Shown here in pieces: positions 22,601-32,075 of a stretch of DNA of 64,000 nucleotides. Source of the DNA: Fallopia convolvulus (lineage: Eukaryota > Streptophyta > Magnoliopsida > Caryophyllales > Polygonaceae); the NCBI GenBank assembly GCA_964016875.1, contig OZ024719.1, forward strand, positions 28,897,877-28,961,876, read 5' to 3'. Numbering within the stretch: position 1 is the first letter of the stretch; the number at the start of each line of letters is the position of its first letter. A model generated the notes under the pieces. It made no database searches, was not told the origin of the DNA, and worked only from the letters and a program-made list of their open reading frames with translations. The position numbers and the translations under genes were made by a program.

Positions 22601-23923
22601 TATAAAGAAATGCATGAGCCTCAATGTGTAAAAGATTTGAAAGAGTCCATGTCTTCTATGCATAGGTTGATGAAAGTTGTTCAGTTGAAGTTAACTACTT
22701 TGGAGATGAAAAATGTTCATGTGTCAAATTAAGTTGATTACATTCATAAGAGTTTAGTTGGTAGAGGTCTGGTCTCTGATGCTTCAGATTCAGAATCTGA
22801 TCCGAAAGATGTTTTGGAAGTTGAAACTTCCATTGGAAAGAAAGATACAAAGCAATTGATTCCAAGTCCAGGTAATCTTGTATATTCTTTTATTCATGTT
22901 GACACATGCTCAAATTTGTTGTAATTGGACATTTTTTTTTGAATTTTATGTCGAAGGTTTTGCTTTCAATTGTGATCTATTGCACTTAGTATGCTTGTTG
23001 ACAATTATTATTCTTTAATACAATTGAAAAAACAAGGGACATAGGTAAAGAAGATTTTGTTGGAAAGGAATATGATGTTGAAATGGAAGTTGTTAACGAT
23101 CTTCTTGTTGTTGATAATGAGGCTTTGTCAAATAATGGAGAAAGTATTGTTGTTGATGTTAGGAAGGGAGTTATTGTTGGTGATGAGCCTCTTATTCTCA
23201 ATAAGGATTTCTGTGATGGTGCAACAGATGTTGTTGTTGATGTTTCTAACAGTGAACCAAATGTCAACAATGATGTTGGTAATCCCGAGACAAACAGTAT
23301 GTCTGGTGTAGTCGGGAAGGAGGATGTTGAGGATGAAATAGTATGTGACAAAAAGGGTGTGTATGGTGAATTTGACAAGGATGTACTTGTTGGTGATGTA
23401 GTAGATGAAAAAAATAGTATGCATGGTGAAGTTGACAAGGAGGTACATGAGGGTGAAGTAGTATGTGTTACTAAGGATGATCTGGTTGAAGAACGAAAGG
23501 AGATTAGAACATGAGGGTGAAGTTGACAAGGAAATTGAAGTTGACAAGACTGAACCTGAGGGTGATGGCGCTTTCAAAGGATGATCTTGGTGAGGAAAGA
23601 AAGGATAATTCAACTGATTTCAACTCTGAAACTTTAGCTGAGCGTGCTGAATTAGACTTTGAGCTACGACCTATTTTGAAAGAGATCAAGGATAAATGAT
23701 CTCAGTCTGTTGAGCATGGTCATATATTTGACTCTTTGATTGGAGCAGAAGAAGAGGAAATTGTAAGAGATACCGAAGATCTTGATGCTCCACTAGATAC
23801 AAGAATTTCCTCAAGGAATAAGAAACCTAGCGCTGCAGTGTTAACTCCTTTTACCGAGGAGAAGAAGAACAAGAAGGCTGAAAAGAAAAATAATAATGAG
23901 GGAAAGGAAAAGGAGGGTGAAGA

Positions 23924-23954
<31 letters not shown>

Positions 23955-24500
23955 AAGAAGAAGAAGAAGAAGCCACCTGTGACTAGGAAGCCCAATCACT
24001 CTTTTTATCCAGATGCAGATCAAAAATTATTTCATGATTGGTTATATGATAGATAAGTAATTTTCAAAGGCTTTATATGTTTTAATTGGATGACAGTGTT
24101 AAGTTTCATCATGTCGAACAACTATCAACATTTATCAATGACAATTGTTGAGAATTGTTGACACTTTTGATTTGTTGCCATTTAAAATGTCATCAAGAAG
24201 AATTGGTTGACACTTTATATAAGCTATTAAAATTTGTTGACATTTATTATTTTTCACACATGTAAGTTTTATATTGTGATCAAGTTGACAGTTTTGTTTG
24301 ACAATAGACAACTGAATATTGTTGACAAATAGAAAAATGAATGTTGTTGACAGTTCACATTTAACAACTGCCAGTTGTTGACAGTTATTATTGTTGGCAA
24401 TTAACAATTTTCATCAAGAAGAAGTTGATGACACTTGATGTCAGCTAATTACCTTTGTTTGTATATATGTTGACACATTTTATTGTACTTATTTTTTAGT
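19700..24500. repeat. GTTGACA-rich dispersed repeat, left half of the Mutator element
   Basis: Dozens of copies of GTTGACA, usually GTTGACAGTT, GTTGACAATT or GTTGACATT, lie in introns and flanks (20060-20480, 21370-21650, 24120-24480), mostly as plus-strand GTTGACA. The same motif fills 37.2-39.2 kb and, in the opposite sense (TGTCAAC), 40.5-41.3 kb. Confidence 0.85.
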
Positions 24501-24740
24501 CCTGACAACGCTACCATAACTGATTTCGATCAAATGCTTACAAAAGAGTTTTTCACCATTCTTAGGACCAAGAAGTTTGGCTAGGGACTAAGGTAAGTTG
24601 TGTTTTTTTCTTTCAGTGTTGGTTCAATTGATATGTTGCGTTTTATTAGTTCTATGTGGACAGTTTTTTTATATCTATTTAGCACATGTGTGAGGCTTTG
24701 TATCACATGAGAAAAATTATATATGACTATCCAGAAGAAA
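20537..24740 (+). pseudogene. DUF1985/ULP1-type gene of the Mutator element, truncated before the protease core
   Basis: Exon 1 (20537 to ~21075) encodes the DUF1985 fold: LSVDSWNKLCNGCLGPVVKF, LIHHMLLHELETKYKHDMWF, FSLGDFAVVT. An in-frame TAG at 20990 interrupts it. Exon 2 (21180-21330, after TGTGCACAG, before GTATGT) carries VWILESFPAFKEVCLFDCKN. From 21722 onward a long Val/Asp/Lys-rich linker has several stops and shifts and a run of ~16 Lys (23926-23973). It then reads NHSFYPDADQKLFHDWLYDR and short exon pieces at ~24502-24580 and ~24685-24735 (YHMRKIIYDYPEET), the entry to the ULP1 peptidase domain. The family X array starts right there. No His-Asp-Cys peptidase core is found on either side. 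ULP1 proteases cleave SUMO in hosts; the role in these transposons is unknown. Confidence 0.75.
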
Positions 24741-26065
24741 CAAGAAGAGCACGTTCACACTTTCAAGGAACGAGGCGACCATGAGGTATTCAGCGTTTCT
24801 AACCTTGTTCCTTCGTTTTCTAATGATTATGTTGAGGATGTTCAAAATCACGGTTCGAGGATGACCATTGTAAAGGGGAGGAGACTTCCTTCCAACAAAG
24901 GGTGATGAGTGACACAGAACAACCAAAAAGAGAGACTCCTTTCCATGGATTAGAACAACTCATTACCATCAAGTGTCAAATAGAACTGATGCACATATTG
25001 GAATTGTCTCCTACAATCAAGCATCGTCCTACCATCACTCCTAGCTCCATGAACTCATTGGCTACACCATGGATGGATGCATTTCCTATATTTCCTTCAA
25101 GTTTGCCCTTCTTGCTCCATGAGGAGGACGAGGATGTTTTAGTCACTCCAAGCGATGATTACATTCCTTTTCTTGTGGAGGCCAAGAAAGATGTCTTTGT
25201 CATGGAGAATGCCACACCAAGGGAGATAGAAGCCCTACCTCCATTGTTGAGCTCACATGGTGATACAAGTGCACTTCTCAGGGAAGTTTCTTGCACTCCC
25301 CTATTCTATATTTATGACTATGTGTTGGTTGTGTCACATGCATTTGATCAAATAATTTCACTTTTCTTTCATGCATTTGTGACATCTAGGACTAAGTACT
25401 CTTGCTTCCATTTTAGTCCTCTTGCCCAATACATGTCATCTAGGATGCATATAGGTCATAGAATTCCATTGATGCCTACCTACACTCAATCTCTTCATTG
25501 CTTTATTACGAGATGTACCTGTAAGAATAGGAAGATAAGTGCTGTAGCTAGTGCATACTTTCTGTCCTATCATATTGAGATTGAAAATATTATTCTTAAC
25601 TTGACTTCTATAGATTGTACTTGCTTGTGCTTCCCTTGATGTGTCCTTTGTTTTACAGACTTGATAGATTTGAGGACAAATCCTTTTAAAGGGGAGGAGG
25701 AGGATGTGATTCCGTCTACCGAGTCATGACCCCACGGTGCCGTGCCAATCGGGGCGCCGTTGCACACACTAATTACTGACCTTGGCATGCCTTGGTCTTT
25801 GATGGATGGTAGCACTTCTTCGGGAACTTTTAAAGGCACTATGCACCATGATTTGAGTGAAGATGTCAGCCCTAATCACAAGGTCAATTTGCACGACAAA
25901 GGAGGGTCTTCACTTGGACAAATATCCAAGGCCGGTGTCCGAGGCGCTAAGAAGCCAAGTCAGGGTACTACGCCCTATTTTGGAGGCATCACGCGTACCC
26001 GAGCTAAAGCAATGCTCGACAAGATCAAGGAGGAGATCATGACTCATAAGTTGGATTTTGGCTAA
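24733..26065 (+). pseudogene. Family X unit 0: integrase tail plus long ORF, with stops
   Basis: Begins within the region equivalent to 27927 in unit 1. Reads through GDHEVFSVSNLVPSFSNDYV (integrase tail). Then comes the MSDTEQPKRET... ORF (from 24902), interrupted by TGA at 25637 and another near 25727, and ending GGITRTRAKAMLDKIKEEIM at 26065. It is a copy of the 394-residue ORF of unit 1. An eight-residue segment present in the other units after MHIL is missing here. Confidence 0.7.
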
Positions 26066-26089
26066 CAATGGAGACGGGTGGAGTAATAT

Positions 26090-26227
26090 TGTGACTTTTC
26101 GTGAAACTAGTGCACAAACTTGACTTATGTTTCGTTATGGCCTTTAAGTTAGTTTCATTAAAATTTGGGTTGTTTTATGTAATAACGAGAGGAGTTATGG
26201 CTGAAATGAGAGGGAGAGAGAGAGAGT

Positions 26228-26287
<60 letters not shown>

Positions 26288-26814
26288 TGGTCTAGGGTAT
26301 TAAGTCTCATTTGTGGCCTCCTTTGAGGTTAGACTTGAACGATGAAATTTACTTGTTTTCAATCTAAGTTCTCTGTTTTGTTTTTCTTACAATCTCGTTG
26401 TTTGATCGTTGGTGAGTCATATCCGACGCTCTTTCAACCTAGTTTGTTGATCTTGGTGCGTAATATCCAAGATTCAACATCCATATCCAACAATCCATCA
26501 ATCCACTTTCAATCGCTCCATCCATCGATCATCTCCATCTCGGTAGAATTCTGCACCACACACGTATAGTCGCCATAACTTCTAAATTACATCTCATCTG
26601 GATCTGAAATTTTGGAGACTTAAACTAGAATCAATGATCTAACTCTGGGCTTTAGAATCACCCAATTCTGAGTCCGTACGATGGAGATCTACCATTTTTA
26701 TCCCAGACGAAATTCAGCCATCGAGCTCCACCACCAACGAACCATGTGAAGCGTTTTCCGAGTTCTCTTGGCGATCCCTTTCCATCATCATCGTCATCAA
26801 TGATCCAGCTATCA
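26090..26814 (+). repeat. Family X LTR A
   Basis: Starts TGTGACTTTTCG after a purine-rich tract (GGAGACGGGTGGAG), carries a long (GA)n tract at 26213-26284, and ends GCTATCA just before the PBS. About 725 bp. Sequence-matched by LTRs B and C with GA tracts of different lengths. Confidence 0.8.
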
Positions 26815-26816
26815 AG

Positions 26817-26829
26817 TGGTATCAGAGCC
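26817..26829 (+). promoter_or_regulatory. Primer binding site of family X unit 1
   Basis: TGGTATCAGAGCC, the initiator-Met tRNA type site, two bases after LTR A. Confidence 0.85.
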
Positions 26830-27302
26830 ACACGAAGGTATCGCCATATAATTCTTGTTCCAACCTTGAATTTCCACTTGTTGCAAGTCTTTCTTGGTCG
26901 AATTTACCTTGTGGTTGCGTGAGTTGTTATGTGTTGTGGTTGCCTCGTGTTGTGTGGGTGTTGTTGTCCATTGTTTGTGGTTGTTCTTGGACGAACTCGA
27001 TGAGCAGCCATGGCTGAATTTTGCTTGAAAAAAACGTCCATGGATAGACACTAAATGGTCCTCATAAATTGGTAGTCGAAGGGTTACTTCTCTTGTTTGT
27101 TTAATGCCTTCAACTAGTAGATGTTTTTAATGAACTTATGCTGATTCGTGAGAGCTAAAAACGTGGGAATTGTGTCAAAAAACCAGCCTTAAATTCTTTC
27201 ATTACATGCTTGTTGAAAGGTTCAATGCTAGGATACGGAAACGACACCAAGACGGAACATCTTGTGTTGTTGTTTAAGTAAATATTTAATCTTTTGTTGA
27301 AA

Positions 27303-27440
27303 ATCAGAAAAACCTTGTCGGCGGCGTAAAGCTAATAAGGGGCCAGGCACAGAAAAAAAGATTATGACTAGAAAAACCTTGCCCTGCGGCGTAAAGCTAA
27401 TAAGGGATCGGGCACGGAAAGAGTAGTCAACTAGTAGAGC
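27303..27440 (+). repeat. Leader tandem repeat of family X unit 1
   Basis: Two imperfect ~50-bp copies, each with AGAAAAACCTTG then GCGGCGTAAAGCTAATAAGG and a GGCACRGAAA end. Units at ~27306 and ~27370; unit 2 has the same pair at ~34612 and ~34676. A position between PBS and gag suits RNA packaging or dimerisation, but this is inference. Confidence 0.6.
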
Positions 27441-27679
27441 CTAGCAAAGGCGTACTCGAACAAAAAAAATTAATTAATTAATTATACTTGATGCGTGTTG
27501 TCTTGGTGGTTTAGTAGCTTCCTAGCATTGTTATCTTAGACAAGTGTGTGGTGAATCTCTTCTTTGTTTATCCTTTGTTGTCTTTTGTATACTTGCAACT
27601 TGTCGGATTTTCATCTCGGGCAAGTCTTGGTGGTTAATTCAAGTGCACTCTATACCTTTATTTTTGCCGTGGTTGTAAG

Positions 27680-27976
27680 ATGACAAGTGTAGGTGACGAG
27701 AAGGATAAGCAAGAGGTTGAAGAGACGTCCACTAGTTCGGTGGCTTCCATGTTGCAATCCTTGCAACAATCCTTGCAACAATCCTTGCAACAATCCTTGC
27801 AACAATCCTTGCAACAATCCTTGCAACAATCCATGCAATCCATGGAGACACGCATGGAGGCATGCTTTGATGCCTTGGAGAGCCGATTCCTAGGGCTAGA
27901 TGAGAGGAACCGTGGGGAAGATCAAGAAGAAATGAGAAGAGCACGTTCCCACTTTAAAGGAACAAGGCGACCATGA
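27680..27976 (+). CDS. Family X unit 1 gag N-terminal ORF
   Basis: 98 residues: acidic start (MTSVGDEKDKQEVEETSTSS), a run of LQQS repeats encoded by a 12-bp TTGCAACAATCC tandem unit, then METRMEACFDALESRFLGLD and a basic end. This is the short N-terminal coil of chromovirus gag. Capsid and zinc knuckle are missing. At its 3' end the frame changes into the integrase-tail reading frame, marking the internal deletion. Non-functional as a capsid; it may be kept because it overlaps the leader. Confidence 0.6.
   Translation: MTSVGDEKDKQEVEETSTSSVASMLQSLQQSLQQSLQQSLQQSLQQSLQQSMQSMETRMEACFDALESRFLGLDERNRGEDQEEMRRARSHFKGTRRP
27762..27832 (+). repeat. TTGCAACAATCC minisatellite in gag
   Basis: Six tandem 12-bp units in unit 1, fewer in unit 2 (35070-35103). 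In frame it adds LQQS, so copy number changes keep the frame open. Confidence 0.85.
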
Positions 27977-28094
27977 GGTATTCAGCGTTTCTAACCTTGT
28001 TCCTTCGTTTTCTATCGATTATGTTGAGGATGTTCAAGATCAAGGTTCGAGGACGACCCCTTGTAAAGGGGAGGAGACTTCCTTCCAACAAAGA

Positions 28095-29279
28095 GTGATG
28101 AGTGACACAGAACAACCAAAAAGAGAGACCCTTTTCCATGGATTGGAACAACTCATTACCATCAAGTGTCCAATAGAATTGATGCACATATTGCAAGAAG
28201 AGGAAGAAGTTGTGGAATTGTCTCCTAAAATCAAGCATTGTCCTACCATCACTCCTAGCTCCATGAACTCATTGGCTACACCATGGATGGATGCATTTCC
28301 TATGATTCCTTCATGCTTGCCCTTCTTGCTCCATGAGGAGGACGAGGCTGTTTTAGTCACTCCAAGCGATGATTACATTCATTTTCTCGTGGAGGCCAAG
28401 AAATATGACTTTGTCATGGAGAATGCCACACCAAGAGAGCTAGAAGCCCTACCTCCATTGTTGAGCTCACATGGTGATACAAGTGCACCTCTCAGGGAAG
28501 TTTCTTGCACTCCTCTGTTCTATATTTATGACTATGTGCTGGTTGTATCACATGCATTTGATCGAATAATTTCACTTTTCTTTCATGCATTTGTGACATC
28601 TAGGACTAAGTACTATTGCTTCCATTTTAGTTCTCTTGCCCAATACATGTCATCTAGGATGCAATTAGATCATATAATTCCATTGATGCCTACCTACACT
28701 CAATCTCTTCATTGCTTTATTATGAGATGTACCCGTAAGAATAGGATGAGAAGTGGTGTAGCTAGTGCATACTTTCTGGCCTATCATATTGAGATTGGAA
28801 ATGTTATTCTTAACTTGACTTCTATAGATTGTACTTTCTTGTGCTTCCCTCGATGTGTCCTTTGTTTTACAAGCTTGATAGATTCGAGGACAAATCCTTT
28901 TAAAGGGGAGGAGGAGGATGTGATTCCGTCTACCGAGTTATGGCCCCACGGTACCGTGCCAATCAGGGCGCCGTTGCACATGCTGATTTTTGACCTTGGC
29001 ACGCCTTGGACTTTGATGGATGGTACCACTTCTTCGGACACTTTTAAAGGCACTATTCACCATCATTTGAGTGAAGATCTCAACCCTAATGACAAGTTCA
29101 ATTTGGACGACAAAGGAGGGTCTGCACTTGGACAAATATCCAAGGCCGGTGTCCAAGGCGCTAAGAAGCCAAGTCAGGGTACTACGCCCTATTTTGGAGG
29201 CATCACGCGTGCCCGAGCTAAAGCAATGCTTGACAAGATCAAGGAGGAGATCATGGCTCATAAGTTGGATTTTGGCTAA
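28095..29279 (+). CDS. Family X 394-residue ORF of unknown origin
   Basis: The longest open frame in the array, starting MMSDTEQPKRETLFHGLEQL. It is acidic (LQEEEEVVELSP, LLHEEDEAVLVTPSDDY), then Phe/Tyr/Cys-rich (YIYDYVLVVSHAFDRIISLF), and returns to a known chromovirus tail: LIDSRTNPFKGEEEDVI and finally GGITRARAKAMLDKIKEEIM. The first ~265 residues match no family I know. The DNA coding for them lies between direct repeats (28043-28077 and 28881-28916), so they look like an acquired insert in the tail of the polyprotein. The same ORF is kept, with stops, in units 0 and 2. Start codon uncertain, because the frame is open upstream through the integrase tail GDHEVFSVSNLVPSF. Expression unknown. 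Confidence 0.55.
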   Translation: MMSDTEQPKRETLFHGLEQLITIKCPIELMHILQEEEEVVELSPKIKHCPTITPSSMNSLATPWMDAFPMIPSCLPFLLHEEDEAVLVTPSDDYIHFLVEAKKYDFVMENATPRELEALPPLLSSHGDTSAPLREVSCTPLFYIYDYVLVVSHAFDRIISLFFHAFVTSRTKYYCFHFSSLAQYMSSRMQLDHIIPLMPTYTQSLHCFIMRCTRKNRMRSGVASAYFLAYHIEIGNVILNLTSIDCTFLCFPRCVLCFTSLIDSRTNPFKGEEEDVIPSTELWPHGTVPIRAPLHMLIFDLGTPWTLMDGTTSSDTFKGTIHHHLSEDLNPNDKFNLDDKGGSALGQISKAGVQGAKKPSQGTTPYFGGITRARAKAMLDKIKEEIMAHKLDFG

Positions 29280-29295
29280 CAATGGAGAAGGGTGG

Positions 29296-29300
29296 AGTAT
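29296..29300. repeat. Target duplication (left) of nested Athila
   Basis: AGTAT here and at 33418-33422. The empty site, GGAGTATTATTGTGAC, is preserved in family X unit 2 at 36561-36576, which confirms the insertion point. Confidence 0.9.
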
Positions 29301-30724
29301 TGATAACGCCTAATTTAGTCATATTTTAGGGGTCTAGTATGCATATTAATTAGATCATATTCATGCATATTTTGCATATTTTTATTTATTTTTATTTTAT
29401 TTTGCATTCGGAGTCTACACGTTTCCTTTGTTATATATCAGGTATTTTTCGGGTAATTTTGGAGACGATTGGATGATATTTTAAGAGCTTACAAAAGTAT
29501 GGACGAAGACTTGAAAATAAATTAATTTGGGCCTGAGTTCCTATATGTCAGCCCAATTAATTTAAAGCCCGAAGCTCCAGCGTACGTGAAGTGTGTACCT
29601 GCTTTGCAATTTTGTGCGTATGAAGAATGGGCTATTAAAAGATTGCTGATGGAGGATTGGAGGCCCATAGATTTCAATTCGGTGGTTGCAGCTTTATATA
29701 TAGATATATTAGAATTTAGGAGGGGAGATAGCTTTATTATTACGTAGATTAGATTATTAGCTTAGATTTAGTTTTGTTTTATTTGTTCTTGTTTGGTGTA
29801 GAGAGAACGAGACTTTCACGAGGGAATTGGCCGGCGTTTGAAGAATTGTGGTGTTTTAAGATTCTAGCCCTTATTTTGAATTATCTACATAATTAAGACT
29901 AAGTTTTTTTAGTCTTTGATTGTATTGAATAATTCTTGGCTAGTTTATATATTTTGATTATGTCTTCAATTATGCTTGGCTAAATTCCTAGTTCTAGGGT
30001 TTTGGTGATCCATTCAATGTCTATTTAATTAAAGTTATATTCTTTGCCTGAACTGAAATATATTTGATTTGATCCTAGGTTGCGTTATGCCTTATTTGTT
30101 TTATGCATATAGGATTCCTATTAGGGTTTGAGACCGACCGGAGATAACAATAATAGGATACTGATAAATTAAGGACTAAAAATTGGTTCTTTTCAGATCC
30201 CTAGGTATTGAACTTGAGAGTTATCTATGCGACAACAATTTAATTTCTCTTGTGTGATTTTTAACTATCGTAGTAGTTCTATGGTTTGATGATTTTAGTG
30301 GAACGCGACAGCGAATGCTAGGTTGTTTATCCCTAGTCTCTAAAGAGATCAAAGGATCTAAATTAGACTTGCTTTACGCGACAGCGACTGTTTGTTGAGT
30401 TTAGGTACATACACTTATCGTCCGAGAGGAGTTAGTGTTTACTTTAGATAGTTGGTCCTTCAAATAAGTTCAGACAGAGTATAGTTTTATTTATTGAAAC
30501 ATTGTTGTGGTGATCCTTAACCTTAGACACATCTATCTCATAGTTTTTATCCCTTTTATATTTATTATTGTTTGTTTGCTTAGATATAGATTTCTCTATT
30601 CCTTACATTTTGGGCCTAATTTACTAGTAGAGTTTCGATTGGTATTACATTGGTCCTTGTGGGATCGACACTTGAGGTATTACGATTGACCCCGTTTGCT
30701 TGCGGGTTAGTTTTGGCTGTATCA
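29301..30724 (+). repeat. 5' LTR of nested Athila
   Basis: Starts TGATAACGCC, ends GGCTGTATCA, 1424 bp, and is directly followed by the PBS region. A T/A-rich promoter region lies near 29690-29710 (CTTTATATATAG). Three related CGACA-type motifs sit at ~30229, 30304 and 30377. Confidence 0.85.
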
Positions 30725-30729
30725 AGTTT

Positions 30730-30748
30730 TTGGCGCCGTTGCCGGGGA
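30730..30748 (+). promoter_or_regulatory. Primer binding site of nested Athila
   Basis: TTGGCGCCGTTGCCGGGGA, the standard plant Athila-type site, five bases after the LTR. Confidence 0.9.
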
Positions 30749-30853
30749 CCAATTTGTTAATATTGATTGTTATCTCTTATCTTGTAAATTTAGGTCTTTC
30801 TTTTGCTTTGATTTTTTTTCTTTTTGTTTCAGGCAATTAAAAGAGTCGAATAA

Positions 30854-31801
30854 ATGGATTATTCAGGTAGGTATGAGGTAAGTTCTTTTTCCTCTCTTTC
30901 TCCTAAATTTAATACAAGTACTCAAAGGTATGATTATTTCAATCCTAATTTGGGTTGTTCAAACCCAAATACTTCTAACCTCTTCTGTGAGTTTTGTGGA
31001 GCTACAGATCATGATTATACAGGTTGTCACACTGCTTTGGGGAATGCGAATGAGGCCTCTTCAAATTCCTATAATCCTAGTTGGGTGACACCTCCATCAA
31101 CACCACTTCAGAATCTTCTCGATATAGTTGGGAACGTCATTGGGTTAATCAAAAGTCAAGCAGAACAGTTGTCTAATCTTAAAAGTGAAGTGAATCTTCT
31201 GAAAACTCAAGTTGGCAATTTGACCACACAAAATAAGATGCTAGAAGATCAAATTGCTCAGTTGGTCAATCCAGAGGTGCCTATTAAGTCTCCAAAGGTG
31301 CACCGCATTGAATATTGCACTGCTGTATTTTTAAAGGCTGAGGAAGAGTGGGACGACCCACAGGTTGATAAAAGAGAGCCTACCCAAGTGACCAAGGAGG
31401 ACCCAATGATTGATGAGTCTAAGATGATCCAAAAGGCTACCCCAACCAATCGAGATACATGTTCTGATATGCAGGTTGAGCTTCCTGAAATATCGTCTGA
31501 TGTAGTAATGGTACCAAAAACTACATTGGAGATTCAAGACCGAAAGGTAGAAGCAATTCAAGAAAAGAAAGGTCGGAATAGACGGAAAAAGAGAAAAAGA
31601 AGTGTTGTTGGTGACCGGGAACAAGTTGAATTCAAGCCTGGGGATCAAGTGATTCTCTATCATCATAAATCTAATATGTTCCCGGGAAGCAAAAGTACAA
31701 GAAGGTCCGGTCCATACCTCCTGAATCGAGTTCTTAGGGATGATTCTATTGAGCTTTGGCATAAGAACTCGGGTATTTTAAAGTCAGAAAAATTCGACTA
31801 A
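30854..31801 (+). CDS. Gag C-terminus fused in frame to integrase C-terminus (Athila)
   Basis: An open 315-residue frame. Residues ~45-60 form a zinc knuckle CEFCGATDHDYTGC (CX2CX4HX4C). Residues ~90-135 are a coiled coil (QAEQLSNLKSEVNLLKTQVG and on). After an acidic linker and a basic KKGRNRRKKRKRS patch, residues ~258-305 are the integrase C-terminal module (EFKPGDQVILYHHKSNMFPG, RRSGPYLLNRV). Capsid, protease, RT, RNase H and the integrase catalytic core are missing, yet the fusion frame is open. It is probably a deletion product; whether it is translated and helps packaging is unknown. Confidence 0.75.
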   Translation: MDYSGRYEVSSFSSLSPKFNTSTQRYDYFNPNLGCSNPNTSNLFCEFCGATDHDYTGCHTALGNANEASSNSYNPSWVTPPSTPLQNLLDIVGNVIGLIKSQAEQLSNLKSEVNLLKTQVGNLTTQNKMLEDQIAQLVNPEVPIKSPKVHRIEYCTAVFLKAEEEWDDPQVDKREPTQVTKEDPMIDESKMIQKATPTNRDTCSDMQVELPEISSDVVMVPKTTLEIQDRKVEAIQEKKGRNRRKKRKRSVVGDREQVEFKPGDQVILYHHKSNMFPGSKSTRRSGPYLLNRVLRDDSIELWHKNSGILKSEKFD

Positions 31802-31881
31802 AGCCATACAAGGAGCCTGATCCGATTGAGATGGGTACCACCGATCCTCCCGATCCGAAAATTTGACAGAGGTGAAAAGTC

Positions 31882-31926
31882 AAGCTAAACGACTTTAAAT
31901 TAGCGCTGGATGGGAGGCAACCCATC
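31882..31926 (+). other. Conserved Athila post-pol hairpin motif, copy 2
   Basis: GCTAAACGACTTTAAATTAG, CGCT, then TGGGAGGCAACCCA. The first hairpin and the GGGAGGCAACCC core match 12844-12883. An AT repeat (31927-31941) follows directly. Confidence 0.6.
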
Positions 31927-31982
31927 ATATATATATATATATTGTTCTCTTCTCAAAAAAAAAAACATATTTCAGTCGACAA

Positions 31983-32075
31983 GAACTCGGGGAAAAACAC
32001 GCCCGAGTTCTCGGCGAACGCTGAAATTAAAAAAACAACAAATCGTCCTTCTTTCTCCTCTATCCTCTACTCTCC
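31983..32075 (+). repeat. Left copy of internal inverted segment of nested Athila
   Basis: GAACTCGGGGAAAAACA (31983-31999) is followed by a 74-bp arm (32002-32075). The arm recurs inverted at 33323-33397, and the 17-bp lead recurs in direct orientation at 33401-33417. Confidence 0.85.

Noticed and set aside
23720..24023. Minus-strand poly-Phe and poly-Leu frames
   Set aside because: Reverse reading of the (AAG)n lysine run in the ULP1-type linker.
26817..26829. tRNA-like match
   Set aside because: Only the 3'-terminal complement of initiator-Met tRNA; it is a retroelement primer site, not a tRNA gene.
27762..27832. Regular repeats resembling a CRISPR array
   Set aside because: Contiguous 12-bp units without spacers, in frame in a gag ORF; a minisatellite.
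27650..27855. Minus-strand frames of repeating LLQGLLQG or CCKDCCKD
   Set aside because: Antisense shadows of the LQQS minisatellite.
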